From Anaerolineales bacterium (GTDB lineage: Bacteria; Chloroflexota; Anaerolineae; Anaerolineales; JABWBV01): 11,248 bases of DNA. The stretch covers positions 1 to 11,248 of the forward strand of contig JALUWE010000267.1 of NCBI GenBank assembly GCA_027019845.1. The letters run 5' to 3'. The notes under the pieces were generated by a model that was given only the letters and a program-made list of their open reading frames with translations, did not search any database and had not been told where the DNA came from. The position numbers were made by a program, and so were the translations under genes. How positions within the stretch are numbered: the first letter of the stretch is position 1; the number at the start of each line of letters is the position of its first letter. Shown here piece after piece: positions 1 to 8,369 of the stretch.

Positions 1-1
1 A

Positions 2-3000
2 CCTCGCCTCAAGGGAAACGGACGGCGGCTGGCCATCCCAATCAAACTGCGCGACCAAACTCTGGGCGCGCTCAACCTCAAATTCGAGGACGAGGAAGCC
101 GCCCGCAAAACCGCCCCCGTATTGCACGAAGTCTCCAACCGCCTGGCGATAGCAATAGAAAACGCCAGCCTGTTCCAGGAAACACAGCTCGCACTGGCTC
201 GCACCAACGCCCTCCTGCAAGTCAGCCGCTCGGCCATCGCGTTCGAAAGCCTCCCCGACCTATTGCAAACCGTAGTGGACGAGGTGGCAAAAACCCTGCC
301 CGCCGACCGGGTGACGCTGATCACCTTCGACACACAGGCCAAAAAAGTCACCAATTTCGTCGGTGGCGGCCCGGGGATCGGAAATGTAGTCTTTTCCGTG
401 CCCTATGAGGAACTGCTAAACGGCCTGAGCGGGTGGGTGATGCGGGAACACAAACCGGCCATCTCACCCAAAGATGTTCCCGATCCACGAGAAAGCCCCG
501 AAGTCCAAAAACGCCGCCGGGAGACCAACTGTGGCAGCATCATCGTTGTGCCCCTGATGTTCCGCGACAACATACTGGGCACAATGACCGCCATCAACAC
601 CCCTGCCCAACCCGATTTCACCGAACAAGACGCAGAGTTGATGCTAGCCATGGCCAACCAGACCGCAGCGGCCATCGAAAACGCACTGCTGTTCGAGCAG
701 CAGCAACGCCGCACCCTTCAACTTCAGACCGCAGCCGAAGTCTCTCGAGCGGCATCCTCCATCCTCGATCTCAACGAGCTGCTGCCACAAGCGGTCGAAT
801 TGATCCGTGAACGCTTTGAACTGTATTACGTCGGCATCTTTTTGGTAGACGACGCCAACGAGTGGGCCATCTTGCGCGCCGGAACAGGAGAGGCCGGCCG
901 TGTGCAACTCGAACGCAACCACCGCCTCGCCGTGGGAGGCGAGTCGATGATCGGCCAGGCGGTTGCTACCGGCAAGGCACGCATCGCGCTGGACGTTGGG
1001 GAAGAGGCCGTCCGATTCCAAAACCCCCTGCTGCCAGATACCCACTCCGAACTAGCGCTCCCGCTGCGAGCGCGCGGCCGGGTGATCGGTGCGCTAACCG
1101 TACAAAGCACCGAACAGGCCGCCTTTTCCCCAGAGGACGTCACCACCCTGCAAACGATGGCCGACCAACTGGCAAACGCCATCGATAACGCCCGCCTGTT
1201 TGAACAAACCCAGGCGCGCGCCCAAGAACTGGCCATCCTCAACGAAATGGGGCATACGCTCGCATCCAGACTCGAGCACGACCGCATCATCGAGCACATC
1301 GAGCGATACACCAACCGGTTGATACAGTCCACCAGTTTCGTGCTCGCGCTGTATGACAAAGAACAGGATTTGATCTCCTTCCCCCTGGTGATCGAGGAAG
1401 GAGAAAAACTCAACATCGCCCCCAGGCAGGCGGCCAACGGGTTGGTAGACTACGTCATCAACAACAAAACCCCTCTGCTCATCTCGGAGAACCTGCCGGC
1501 GCGCGCAGAAGAGTTGGGAGTGGACCACCAGACGGTGGGCAAACCTGCCCTCTCGTGGTTAGGTGTCCCCATCCTGATCGGCGACGAAATCATTGGGATG
1601 ATCTCGGTTCAATCGGTGGAAACCCCCCGCCTGTATTCCGAACGAGACCTGAACCTGCTGCTCTCGATTGCCAACCAGGCCGCCAGCGCGCTCCAAAACG
1701 CCAAACTGTTTGCCCAAACGGAACAGCAAAACGCGGAACTGGCCATCCTGAACGAAATGAGCCGCGAACTGAGTGCTACGCTCGATCTGGAGCATACTTT
1801 CGAACTCATCTACCAGTATACCGCGCGGCTCATGGATGCCACCAACTTCTATCTGGCGCTATACTACCCCGAACAGGACGAAATCGAGTTCAAACTCTAC
1901 ACCCACGAGGGGAAACGCGTCACCCTTAGGGACCAAAAACGTAAAGCCGGCAAAGGGTTGACCGAATACATCATCCGCACACGCCGGCCCCTGCTGATCC
2001 AGGATGACGTCCTGGCACACATCCAACAACTGGAAGACGTGGAAGCGATTGGGCAAAATGCAAGCAGCTGGTTAGGGGTCCCGATGATCGTGCGCGACCA
2101 GGTGCTCGGAGTCATCGCGCTTCAGAGCTACACCACCCCCCGGCTATACAACGAACGCCACCAGGACCTGCTCACCTCCATTGCCAGCCAAGCCGCCATC
2201 GCCATTCAGAATGCGAATTTGTTCAACCAGTTCCAACGTCGTAACGAAGAACTGGCACTGATCAACCGCGTGGTGGCTAGAGTTTCAGCGGTCCTCGATG
2301 TGCGGGAGAGTCTCCAAATCGTATGTGACGAACTCGGCAAGGCCATTGGCGCGGGCCGGGTAGGCGTAGCCCTGCTGAACGACGCCCAATCCGAACTGAC
2401 CGTGATCGCCGATTACAGAGCAGACCCGAATAACCCCTCCGCGGTCGGCGTTAAAATTCCAGTCGAAGGCAACCCTGCTACCCAACACGTTTTGAGCACA
2501 AGGAAATCGCTGGTGATCGAAGACGCTCAAAACGATCCCATGCTTGCGCCACTACACCAAGCCTTCCGCGAACGAGGAATCAAAAGTGTGGTCATCATCC
2601 CCCTGCTGGCACGCAACGAAGTGATGGGCACCATCGGGCTGGACATCATGGAGGGGGAAGAACTCTTCTCGGATGACCAACTAGAGTTAGCCGAAACGAT
2701 CATTTTCCAGGCCTCTACCGCCATTTACAACGCACGGCTGTACAACCAGACACAGGAAGCCCTGGCCGAAACAGCCGCACTGTACCAGGCCAGCGCGGAG
2801 ATCAACCGCGCCAACACGAACGAGGAAATCCTCGACATCCTCAGAAAGTACACGCTGCTCAAAGACGCGGACACCAACGTCAGCATCAACCTGTTCGACC
2901 GCCCCTGGGAAGACGAAATGCCCGAATGGAGCATCCCGATTGCCCGCTGGACGCGCCTCCCCTCCCAAGCGCTGCTCCCGCGCTATCCGCTCAAGGCGTT

Positions 3001-5473
3001 TCCCGCCGCCAAAACCATGCTCCTCCCCGACCAACCCACCATCGTCGAAGACATTGCCAACGACCCTCGCCCAGACGAGGCCACCAAAAAACTCTACATA
3101 GAACGCTTCAAAGCCAGCAGCACGATCTTCGTCCCGCTAGTAGTCAGCGGTAAATGGATCGGGTACATCAACGGCATCTATAGCACACCCTACAAATTTT
3201 CGGAAAAGGGCGTTCGGCTGCTCTCTGCCCTCACTGCGCAGGCTGCCATCTCCATCCAAAACATCCGCCTGTTGGAGGAAACCCGTAAACGCGCCGCGCA
3301 GTTGCTCACCGCGGCCGAAATCGCCCGTGATACCTCCGAAACCCTGGCCCAAGATGAGTTGCTCAAACGGGCAGTTAACTTGATTCTGAATCGTTTCGGC
3401 TATTACCACGCCGCGATTTATCTGCTCGACGACGCCAGAGAGTGGGCTATCATCCGCCAGGCCACAGGAAAAGCCGGAGAAGAAATGCTCCAACGCGGCC
3501 ACAAGCTGGCTGTGGGTTCGCAATCTGTGGTCGGCAGTGTAACCTACACCGGGGAACCACTGGTGGTCAACGATGTTTCCCAAGACGCAATCCACCACCC
3601 TAACCCGCTGCTGCCAGACACTCGCGCAGAACTGGGCATCCCACTCAAGATCGGACAACGTGTCATTGGCGCGTTGGACGTTCAATCCACACAAATAGAT
3701 GCCTTTACCCCGGATGATGTAGCGGTCCTGCAAACGCTTGCCGACCAGATCGCCGTGGCGGTGGACAACGCCAAATCCTACGAACTCGCCCAACAGGCCT
3801 TTCAGGAGGCACGCGCCCGCGTACAAGAGCTAACCACCCTTTTCGACGTCAGCGAAGCGCTCACCTCCGCCGCGCTGCTCTCCGAGCAAATTGGCGAAAT
3901 TGTGGCCACAAAAATCGCAACCGCACTGGGAGAAGTAACCACCTGCGCCATTCTGCTCCACGATCCCGAGACCGACATGATGCACACGCTGGTGGATGTC
4001 ACCCACACGCAGGGAGAATATGTCAAAACCGAAAACCCCGAACAGTGGGACTACCGCTTATCGGAATACCCGGCCACCAAGCGGGTTATGGACACCATGC
4101 AGCCTCTGCTCGTCCACGCCGACGACCCCGATGCAGACCCCGCCGAACTGCGTTACCTGCAAGAGGTGGGCGCAAAGTCATTGTTGATTTTCCCACTGGC
4201 ATACAAAGGCCAAACCTTTGGCATTATTGAACTCGAAACCTGGGAGGAAAAGCTCCAACTCAGCCCCGAACGCATGAACCTGGGGATGGCCATCGCCAAC
4301 CAGGCAGCCGCAGCGCTGGAAAACGCCCGCCTTTACGAAGAGCAACTCCGCACCGCGGAACAATTGCGCGAGCTCGATAAACTCAAGAACCAGTTCCTGG
4401 CCAATATGAGCCATGAACTGCGCACCCCGCTCAATTCCATCATCGGCTTCTCCAGAGTGATTCTCAAAGGCATCGACGGGCCGATCACCGAACTGCAAGA
4501 ACAAGACCTGAAAGCCATTCACAGCGCAGGACAACACCTGCTCGGGCTGATCAACGATATTCTCGACCTTTCACGCATTGAGGCCGGGAAGATGGAGCTG
4601 AATATCACCGAATTGGACCTGGCGCCGGTGATCACCGGGGTCATGGCCACCACCCGCGGCCTGATCAAAGAAAAACCCATCCGGCTCGAGCATTTCATCG
4701 AACCGGACTTACCCAAAGTGATGGCTGACGAAACCCGTGTGCGGCAAGTGCTGCTCAATCTACTGCAAAACGCGGCTAAGTTTACAGAGGAGGGCTATAT
4801 CCGCGTCAGAGCAGAGAGGCAGATTGGCCCTGACGATCAACTGGAAGTCGTGGTCAGTGTAACTGACACCGGCATCGGGATCGCCCCGGAAGATCAGAGC
4901 AAACTTTTCCTGCCCTTTTCGCAGGTGGATTCCTCGGCCACGCGCAAAAGCGGGGGCACAGGCCTGGGGCTGTCCATCAGCCGCAATCTGATCGAAATGC
5001 AGGGCGGACGCATTGAGATGGTCAGCGAAGTCGGGAAAGGCAGCACCTTTTCTTTCACCCTGCCTGCCATTCCAGAAAACGAGCCAATCGAAATCAAAGA
5101 TGGTCGCAAAATTGTGCTGGCCATCGACGACGATCCGAAAATCATCGAACTCTACAAACGCTATCTCGACTCCACGGAATACCAGGTCGTGCCGCTCACG
5201 GATGCCACCCAGGCCGTGGATATGGCCACCCAACTCCAACCCTTTGCCATTACGCTGGACATTCGGATGCCCAACCAGGATGGCTGGGAGGTCATGCGAG
5301 CACTCAAATCTAATCCCGAAACCAAAGACATACCCGTCATCCTCTGCACCATTGTGGAAGAGGAGGCCAAGGGGCACAGTCTGGGCGCGGCGGAATACTT
5401 GCTCAAACCCATTCTGAAGGAAGACCTGATCGACGCCCTCAACCGATTAAATGGGGGGACAAACTACCCATAA
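2..5473 (+). CDS. Giant multi-GAF hybrid histidine kinase with C-terminal receiver (5' end outside window)
   Basis: The reading frame is open from base 2, so the gene starts upstream. The TTG at 122 is inside a GAF domain and is not a credible start. Residue numbers count from that TTG. The tail of one GAF domain (to about 20) is followed by eight complete GAF domains at roughly 30-191, 201-361, 369-530, 539-701, 709-875, 884-1052, 1060-1220 and 1236-1405. Next come HisKA with the H-box SHELRTPLN (phospho-acceptor His1431), and HATPase_c with N-box Asn1550, G1 box DTGIGI at 1582 and G2 box GGTGLGLS at 1611. The receiver runs from about 1662 to 1777, with an acidic DDD cluster, phospho-acceptor Asp1713, the Thr of ILCT and the Lys of LLKP. 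All catalytic residues of kinase and receiver are present, so it should be active. No transmembrane segment is visible, which suggests a cytosolic sensor; ligands cannot be told from sequence. No HPt domain is encoded in the window to take the phosphate onward. Confidence 0.95.
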   Translation, partial: PRLKGNGRRLAIPIKLRDQTLGALNLKFEDEEAARKTAPVLHEVSNRLAIAIENASLFQETQLALARTNALLQVSRSAIAFESLPDLLQTVVDEVAKTLPADRVTLITFDTQAKKVTNFVGGGPGIGNVVFSVPYEELLNGLSGWVMREHKPAISPKDVPDPRESPEVQKRRRETNCGSIIVVPLMFRDNILGTMTAINTPAQPDFTEQDAELMLAMANQTAAAIENALLFEQQQRRTLQLQTAAEVSRAASSILDLNELLPQAVELIRERFELYYVGIFLVDDANEWAILRAGTGEAGRVQLERNHRLAVGGESMIGQAVATGKARIALDVGEEAVRFQNPLLPDTHSELALPLRARGRVIGALTVQSTEQAAFSPEDVTTLQTMADQLANAIDNARLFEQTQARAQELAILNEMGHTLASRLEHDRIIEHIERYTNRLIQSTSFVLALYDKEQDLISFPLVIEEGEKLNIAPRQAANGLVDYVINNKTPLLISENLPARAEELGVDHQTVGKPALSWLGVPILIGDEIIGMISVQSVETPRLYSERDLNLLLSIANQAASALQNAKLFAQTEQQNAELAILNEMSRELSATLDLEHTFELIYQYTARLMDATNFYLALYYPEQDEIEFKLYTHEGKRVTLRDQKRKAGKGLTEYIIRTRRPLLIQDDVLAHIQQLEDVEAIGQNASSWLGVPMIVRDQVLGVIALQSYTTPRLYNERHQDLLTSIASQAAIAIQNANLFNQFQRRNEELALINRVVARVSAVLDVRESLQIVCDELGKAIGAGRVGVALLNDAQSELTVIADYRADPNNPSAVGVKIPVEGNPATQHVLSTRKSLVIEDAQNDPMLAPLHQAFRERGIKSVVIIPLLARNEVMGTIGLDIMEGEELFSDDQLELAETIIFQASTAIYNARLYNQTQEALAETAALYQASAEINRANTNEEILDILRKYTLLKDADTNVSINLFDRPWEDEMPEWSIPIARWTRLPSQALLPRYPLKAFPAAKTMLLPDQPTIVEDIANDPRPDEATKKLYIERFKASSTIFVPLVVSGKWIGYINGIYSTPYKFSEKGVRLLSALTAQAAISIQNIRLLEETRKRAAQLLTAAEIARDTSETLAQDELLKRAVNLILNRFGYYHAAIYLLDDAREWAIIRQATGKAGEEMLQRGHKLAVGSQSVVGSVTYTGEPLVVNDVSQDAIHHPNPLLPDTRAELGIPLKIGQRVIGALDVQSTQIDAFTPDDVAVLQTLADQIAVAVDNAKSYELAQQAFQEARARVQELTTLFDVSEALTSAALLSEQIGEIVATKIATALGEVTTCAILLHDPETDMMHTLVDVTHTQGEYVKTENPEQWDYRLSEYPATKRVMDTMQPLLVHADDPDADPAELRYLQEVGAKSLLIFPLAYKGQTFGIIELETWEEKLQLSPERMNLGMAIANQAAAALENARLYEEQLRTAEQLRELDKLKNQFLANMSHELRTPLNSIIGFSRVILKGIDGPITELQEQDLKAIHSAGQHLLGLINDILDLSRIEAGKMELNITELDLAPVITGVMATTRGLIKEKPIRLEHFIEPDLPKVMADETRVRQVLLNLLQNAAKFTEEGYIRVRAERQIGPDDQLEVVVSVTDTGIGIAPEDQSKLFLPFSQVDSSATRKSGGTGLGLSISRNLIEMQGGRIEMVSEVGKGSTFSFTLPAIPENEPIEIKDGRKIVLAIDDDPKIIELYKRYLDSTEYQVVPLTDATQAVDMATQLQPFAITLDIRMPNQDGWEVMRALKSNPETKDIPVILCTIVEEEAKGHSLGAAEYLLKPILKEDLIDALNRLNGGTNYP
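208..4341 (+). repeat. Tandem array of eight diverged GAF-domain repeats within the kinase gene
   Basis: Eight protein-level repeats of about 160-175 residues each begin with a helix of the type 'L..L.E.S..L....DL' and end with a helix of the type 'QAA.AI.NA.LF.Q'. Repeats 3 and 4 are close neighbours in sequence. Both start with ELAILNEM, and the DNA at 1226-1249 and 1736-1759 differs at one base in 24. Both also carry the shared segment SWLGVP. Repeats 2 and 7 form a second related pair, sharing NPLLPDT (at 1022 and 3602) and RVIGAL. This suggests growth of the array by duplication of one or more units. Most of the DNA has diverged, so it is a protein-domain repeat and not a recent satellite. 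Confidence 0.85.
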
Positions 5474-5580
5474 CCATTCTAGAGGGCCAACCAGCTTCCG
5501 GCATCCGCCCGAATCGCCTTCGCGGACGCCCCCGATCCCCAGGGGAAAACGCCCTGGCATCATCGCCCCCCCCTGAAACC

Positions 5581-5587
5581 AGGAAAA
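5581..5587 (+). promoter_or_regulatory. Probable ribosome binding site of the PLP enzyme-receiver gene
   Basis: AGGAAAA lies about seven bases before the ATG at 5594. It is a partial Shine-Dalgarno match at a suitable distance. It supports that ATG, which also places the first zinc-ribbon cysteine pair at residues 9 and 12, as expected for the family. Confidence 0.5.
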
Positions 5588-5593
5588 CACTGG

Positions 5594-7285
5594 ATGAAAT
5601 CTCACTTTTATGTTAAATGTTTGGACTGCGGTCTCGAAGCCCCGTACGCACCGCTTTCCGTGAATTGCTCCCGTTGTGGAGGGGAATGGCGCGAGGCCCG
5701 TTACGATTACGCCACCCTGAAAACAAGCCTGCCCCAAAAACTGCGCGAACGCCCCTTCATTTTATGGCGCTACCAGGAGCTGCTGCCCGTACATGCGCCC
5801 AACCCCGACATAACGCTCGGAGAGGGCGGGACGCCGTTGATTCGCGCAACGAATCTGGGGATGATGCTCGGCTGTCCGAACCTGTTCATCAAAGATGAAC
5901 GTCAAGGGCCAACCGGCTCATTCAAAGACAGGCAGGCAGCCGTGACCATCGCGGCCCTCAAAGAGGCCGGCATCACAGAGGCGGTGATCGCCTCGACCGG
6001 AAACGTTGCCATCGCCTATTCCGCGTACGCGGCGCGCGCCGGGATCAAGCTATGGGCGTTCTTGACCAGCCTGGTGCCGGCAGAAAAAATGCGGGAGGTA
6101 GCCATTTACGGCACTCAGGTCGTCAAAGTGACTGCCAGCTACGATCAGGCCAAACAAGTGGCCGCCGAGTTCGCCCGCCAACGGGGGTTGTACCTGGATC
6201 GCGGCACCCGCTCCATCCCCTCTGTCGAGGCGATGAAAACCGTAGCCTTCGAAATTGCCGAACAATTGGGGAGCATCCTGGGCCCCTCCCAGGCCGCCAG
6301 CAACGGGAACGCGAACCCGATCCCCTGGCGCGCACCAGACTGGTACGTGCAGGCGGTCAGCGGGGGGCTTGGCCCCGTAGGGGTTCAAAAAGGCTTCCAT
6401 GAATTGCACAAGATGGGCCTGATCGACCGCATCCCTGCCATCGCCGGGGTCCAGACCGAGGGATGCGCCCCGATGGTTCACGCCTGGCGCGAGCAAAGCA
6501 AAACCGCTCGTCCAATCCGCTCGCCCAAAACCCACATCGCCACGCTATCGACCGGTACACCAGGGCGCACCTACACCCTGCTGCAAGAACGCTTCCTCCA
6601 GGGCGGCGGCGGCACATTCGAAAGCGTCTCCGACGCGGAAGCCTTTCGCGCCATGCACGTCCTGGCAAAAATGGAGGGGCTTTCCATCGAGCCAGCAGCC
6701 GCAGTGGCGTTTGCTGGCTTGTTCAAACTCCTGCGTGCTGGTAAGATCAACTCGACAGACGTAATCGTAGTCAATTGCACCGGCCACACCATGCCTATTG
6801 AGCCAATCATTCTCGGCAAAGGCTGGGCGCGAAACGTGGTACTCTCTTCCCAGACGGCCTACGACACCCCGGAAGAAGGGCTGTTGGCCGCGCTCAGTCG
6901 TGTCACAGAAGATAAATTCCCGAAAGTCCTGATCGTAGATGACCACCCGGAGGCCCGGCGGCTGATCATGCGCATCATGCAGTCGCAAGGCAATTACACC
7001 CTTTTCGAAGCCAGCAACGGGCTGGAGGCCATCGATCTGGCCCAAAGACAGCACCCCAATCTGATCATCCTGGACCTGATGATGCCGGAGATGGACGGGT
7101 TTGCCGTCTTAGACGCGTTGAAGGAAAACCCGGATACGGCCGATATTCCCGTGATTGTGGTGACCGCCAGAGAATTAACCGCCCAGGAAAAACAGCGTTT
7201 GCACGGACAGATCGAATCGCTCATGCAAAAAGGCGGCTTTATGGATGATGAACTCCTGAACGAGATTCGTTCGCTAACCAAATAG
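5594..7285 (+). CDS. Threonine-synthase-like PLP enzyme fused to a C-terminal receiver domain
   Basis: This 563-residue protein joins two unrelated modules in one uninterrupted frame. Residues 1-35 form a zinc-ribbon with Cys9, Cys12, Cys25 and Cys28, as in many zinc-ribbon threonine synthases. Residues 70-410 form a fold-type II PLP enzyme: LGEGGTPLI at 75-83, then PTGSFKDRQ with the PLP Schiff-base lysine Lys111, STGNVAIA at 134-141, a glycine-rich SGGLGP at 256-261, and TGHT at 396-399. Residues 443-563 are a complete receiver with Asp449/Asp450, phospho-acceptor Asp494 in LDLMMPEMDG, Thr524 and Lys546. Threonine synthase converts O-phosphohomoserine to threonine. However, the glycine-rich loop departs from the GN.GN type usual there, so the substrate is uncertain and no gene symbol is given. 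The receiver's ELT..EK.RL...I..LMQKGGF tail looks like receivers normally found at the end of hybrid kinases. It lies 120 bp after the giant hybrid kinase, plausibly in the same operon. Phosphorylation may control activity or assembly (inference). Confidence 0.9.
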   Translation: MKSHFYVKCLDCGLEAPYAPLSVNCSRCGGEWREARYDYATLKTSLPQKLRERPFILWRYQELLPVHAPNPDITLGEGGTPLIRATNLGMMLGCPNLFIKDERQGPTGSFKDRQAAVTIAALKEAGITEAVIASTGNVAIAYSAYAARAGIKLWAFLTSLVPAEKMREVAIYGTQVVKVTASYDQAKQVAAEFARQRGLYLDRGTRSIPSVEAMKTVAFEIAEQLGSILGPSQAASNGNANPIPWRAPDWYVQAVSGGLGPVGVQKGFHELHKMGLIDRIPAIAGVQTEGCAPMVHAWREQSKTARPIRSPKTHIATLSTGTPGRTYTLLQERFLQGGGGTFESVSDAEAFRAMHVLAKMEGLSIEPAAAVAFAGLFKLLRAGKINSTDVIVVNCTGHTMPIEPIILGKGWARNVVLSSQTAYDTPEEGLLAALSRVTEDKFPKVLIVDDHPEARRLIMRIMQSQGNYTLFEASNGLEAIDLAQRQHPNLIILDLMMPEMDGFAVLDALKENPDTADIPVIVVTARELTAQEKQRLHGQIESLMQKGGFMDDELLNEIRSLTK

Positions 7286-7347
7286 GCTGCCTTCTCCCCC
7301 CTCCCCCGCGTTCCATTCCCAACGACGGAACAGCCCAACACATTCTG

Positions 7348-8364
7348 ATGAATCAGCGCATTCGGGGCCTCCGGGCCGCCGGACTTTCCGCAGTGTTTCT
7401 GGGCCTGGCGCCCGTATTCGGTAAGCAGGCCATCCTGATGGGGTTCTCTCCTCTCGCGGTCGCCTCGTTGCGCACACTGATGGCCGCACTTTTACTGTTG
7501 TTGGTGATCGCAATCATCCAGCCGAAAAACCTCTACATCTATCCCGCCGGGTTGCTGGGCTGCCTCCTGGCCGGGGGCATCAACGGGTTGGGGTCACTGC
7601 TCTTTTACGGCTCGTTAGCCCGGATAGATGCCAGCCTGGGGCAGTTATTGAATTCGACCTATCCCGTTTTTGTAGCCCTGTGGTTCACTCTGGACTTCCA
7701 GCCGCCCAAAGGTTTAACCGTGTTCCGGCTGGTGCTGACTCTGCCTGCGATTTATCTGCTCACTCAGGCGGGGGGGCGGGAACTGGATATGGTGGGGGTT
7801 GCTATGATGTTGGGGGCCGCGGCCCTCTACGCGCTCCACCTGCCCATCAACCAACGTGTGCTCTACGAGATGCCCGCCCCAACGGTCACACTGTATACGC
7901 TGCTTTCCATGAGCGCGGTCGTTGTGCCCGCTTTTCTGCTTTTTGACTCCATCGATACACTTCAAACCGCCTCTGCGGCAGCCTGGTGGCCCTTGATCGG
8001 GCTGACTGTGGTCACATTTTTTTCGCGGGTGACTCTGTTTATGGGCGTCAAACATTTGGGAGGTATGCAAACCGCCCTGATCGGGCTGGGAGAGCTGCTG
8101 GTCACTGTTTTCGTGGCCTATGTATGGCTGGGGGAACGGCTCAGCCCGCAACAGTGGGTGGGGGCCGTTTTGTTGATGAGCAGCATACTGCTGGTTCTGG
8201 TGGACAAAAGCCCGCCCCCGCGGCGGCGCAAAACGCGCTGGCTGCGCTGGCTCACCCCGCCCACACCCCACCCGGAGATGCTACAAAATACAGAGACACC
8301 CCCTCCCGCGGCCGAAACCACCTCCCAGGAAAAACACTCGAAGCCCGGACGAGATTTGGCCTGA
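7348..8364 (+). CDS. EamA/DMT-superfamily transporter, ten transmembrane helices
   Basis: This is a 338-residue integral membrane protein with two EamA-like halves. Hydrophobic helices are at approximately 8-27, 33-56, 65-84, 86-105, 103-117, 123-140, 148-168, 178-200, 213-231, 241-262 and 267-286; the boundaries of the middle ones are uncertain, and ten is the family norm. Family marks include an early G..PVFGK segment, a R....A motif in helix 2 and the ending LGE.L...QW.GA..... of the second half. A charged, proline-rich cytoplasmic tail of about 52 residues (287-338, beginning PPPRRRK) follows the last helix and is longer than usual. The start at 7348 places helix 1 at the expected distance from the N-terminus, though no clear Shine-Dalgarno precedes it. 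The family exports or imports small metabolites and includes the threonine/homoserine exporter RhtA. Substrate cannot be read from sequence. It is 62 bp downstream of the PLP enzyme, possibly co-transcribed, and is followed by a terminator. Confidence 0.88.
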   Translation: MNQRIRGLRAAGLSAVFLGLAPVFGKQAILMGFSPLAVASLRTLMAALLLLLVIAIIQPKNLYIYPAGLLGCLLAGGINGLGSLLFYGSLARIDASLGQLLNSTYPVFVALWFTLDFQPPKGLTVFRLVLTLPAIYLLTQAGGRELDMVGVAMMLGAAALYALHLPINQRVLYEMPAPTVTLYTLLSMSAVVVPAFLLFDSIDTLQTASAAAWWPLIGLTVVTFFSRVTLFMGVKHLGGMQTALIGLGELLVTVFVAYVWLGERLSPQQWVGAVLLMSSILLVLVDKSPPPRRRKTRWLRWLTPPTPHPEMLQNTETPPPAAETTSQEKHSKPGRDLA

Positions 8365-8369
8365 ACCGC

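Noticed and set aside
520..545. A cysteine in the first complete GAF domain (RETNCGSI), considered as a bilin attachment site.
   Set aside because: There is no following His, no PHY domain and no DIP/PRXSF-like motif, so there is no ground to call a phytochrome or cyanobacteriochrome.
3137..3826. A 229-codon open frame on the minus strand inside the giant kinase gene.
   Set aside because: It is antisense to two GAF domains with clear protein-level conservation and has no credible protein motif.
5539..5557. A hairpin CCAGGG-(7)-CCCTGG between the giant kinase and the PLP enzyme gene.
   Set aside because: The stem is only six base pairs and no U-run follows, so it is not convincing as a terminator or as a regulatory element.
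5474..5593. Search for a sigma-70 promoter in the 120-bp gap before the PLP enzyme gene.
   Set aside because: No pair of -35 and -10 boxes at acceptable spacing was seen; the gap is GC-rich. A promoter cannot be excluded but is not supported.
7286..7347. Pyrimidine-rich gap with a weak GTTCC/GGAAC inverted repeat before the transporter gene.
   Set aside because: The stem is five base pairs with a twelve-base loop and no U-run, so it is likely chance.
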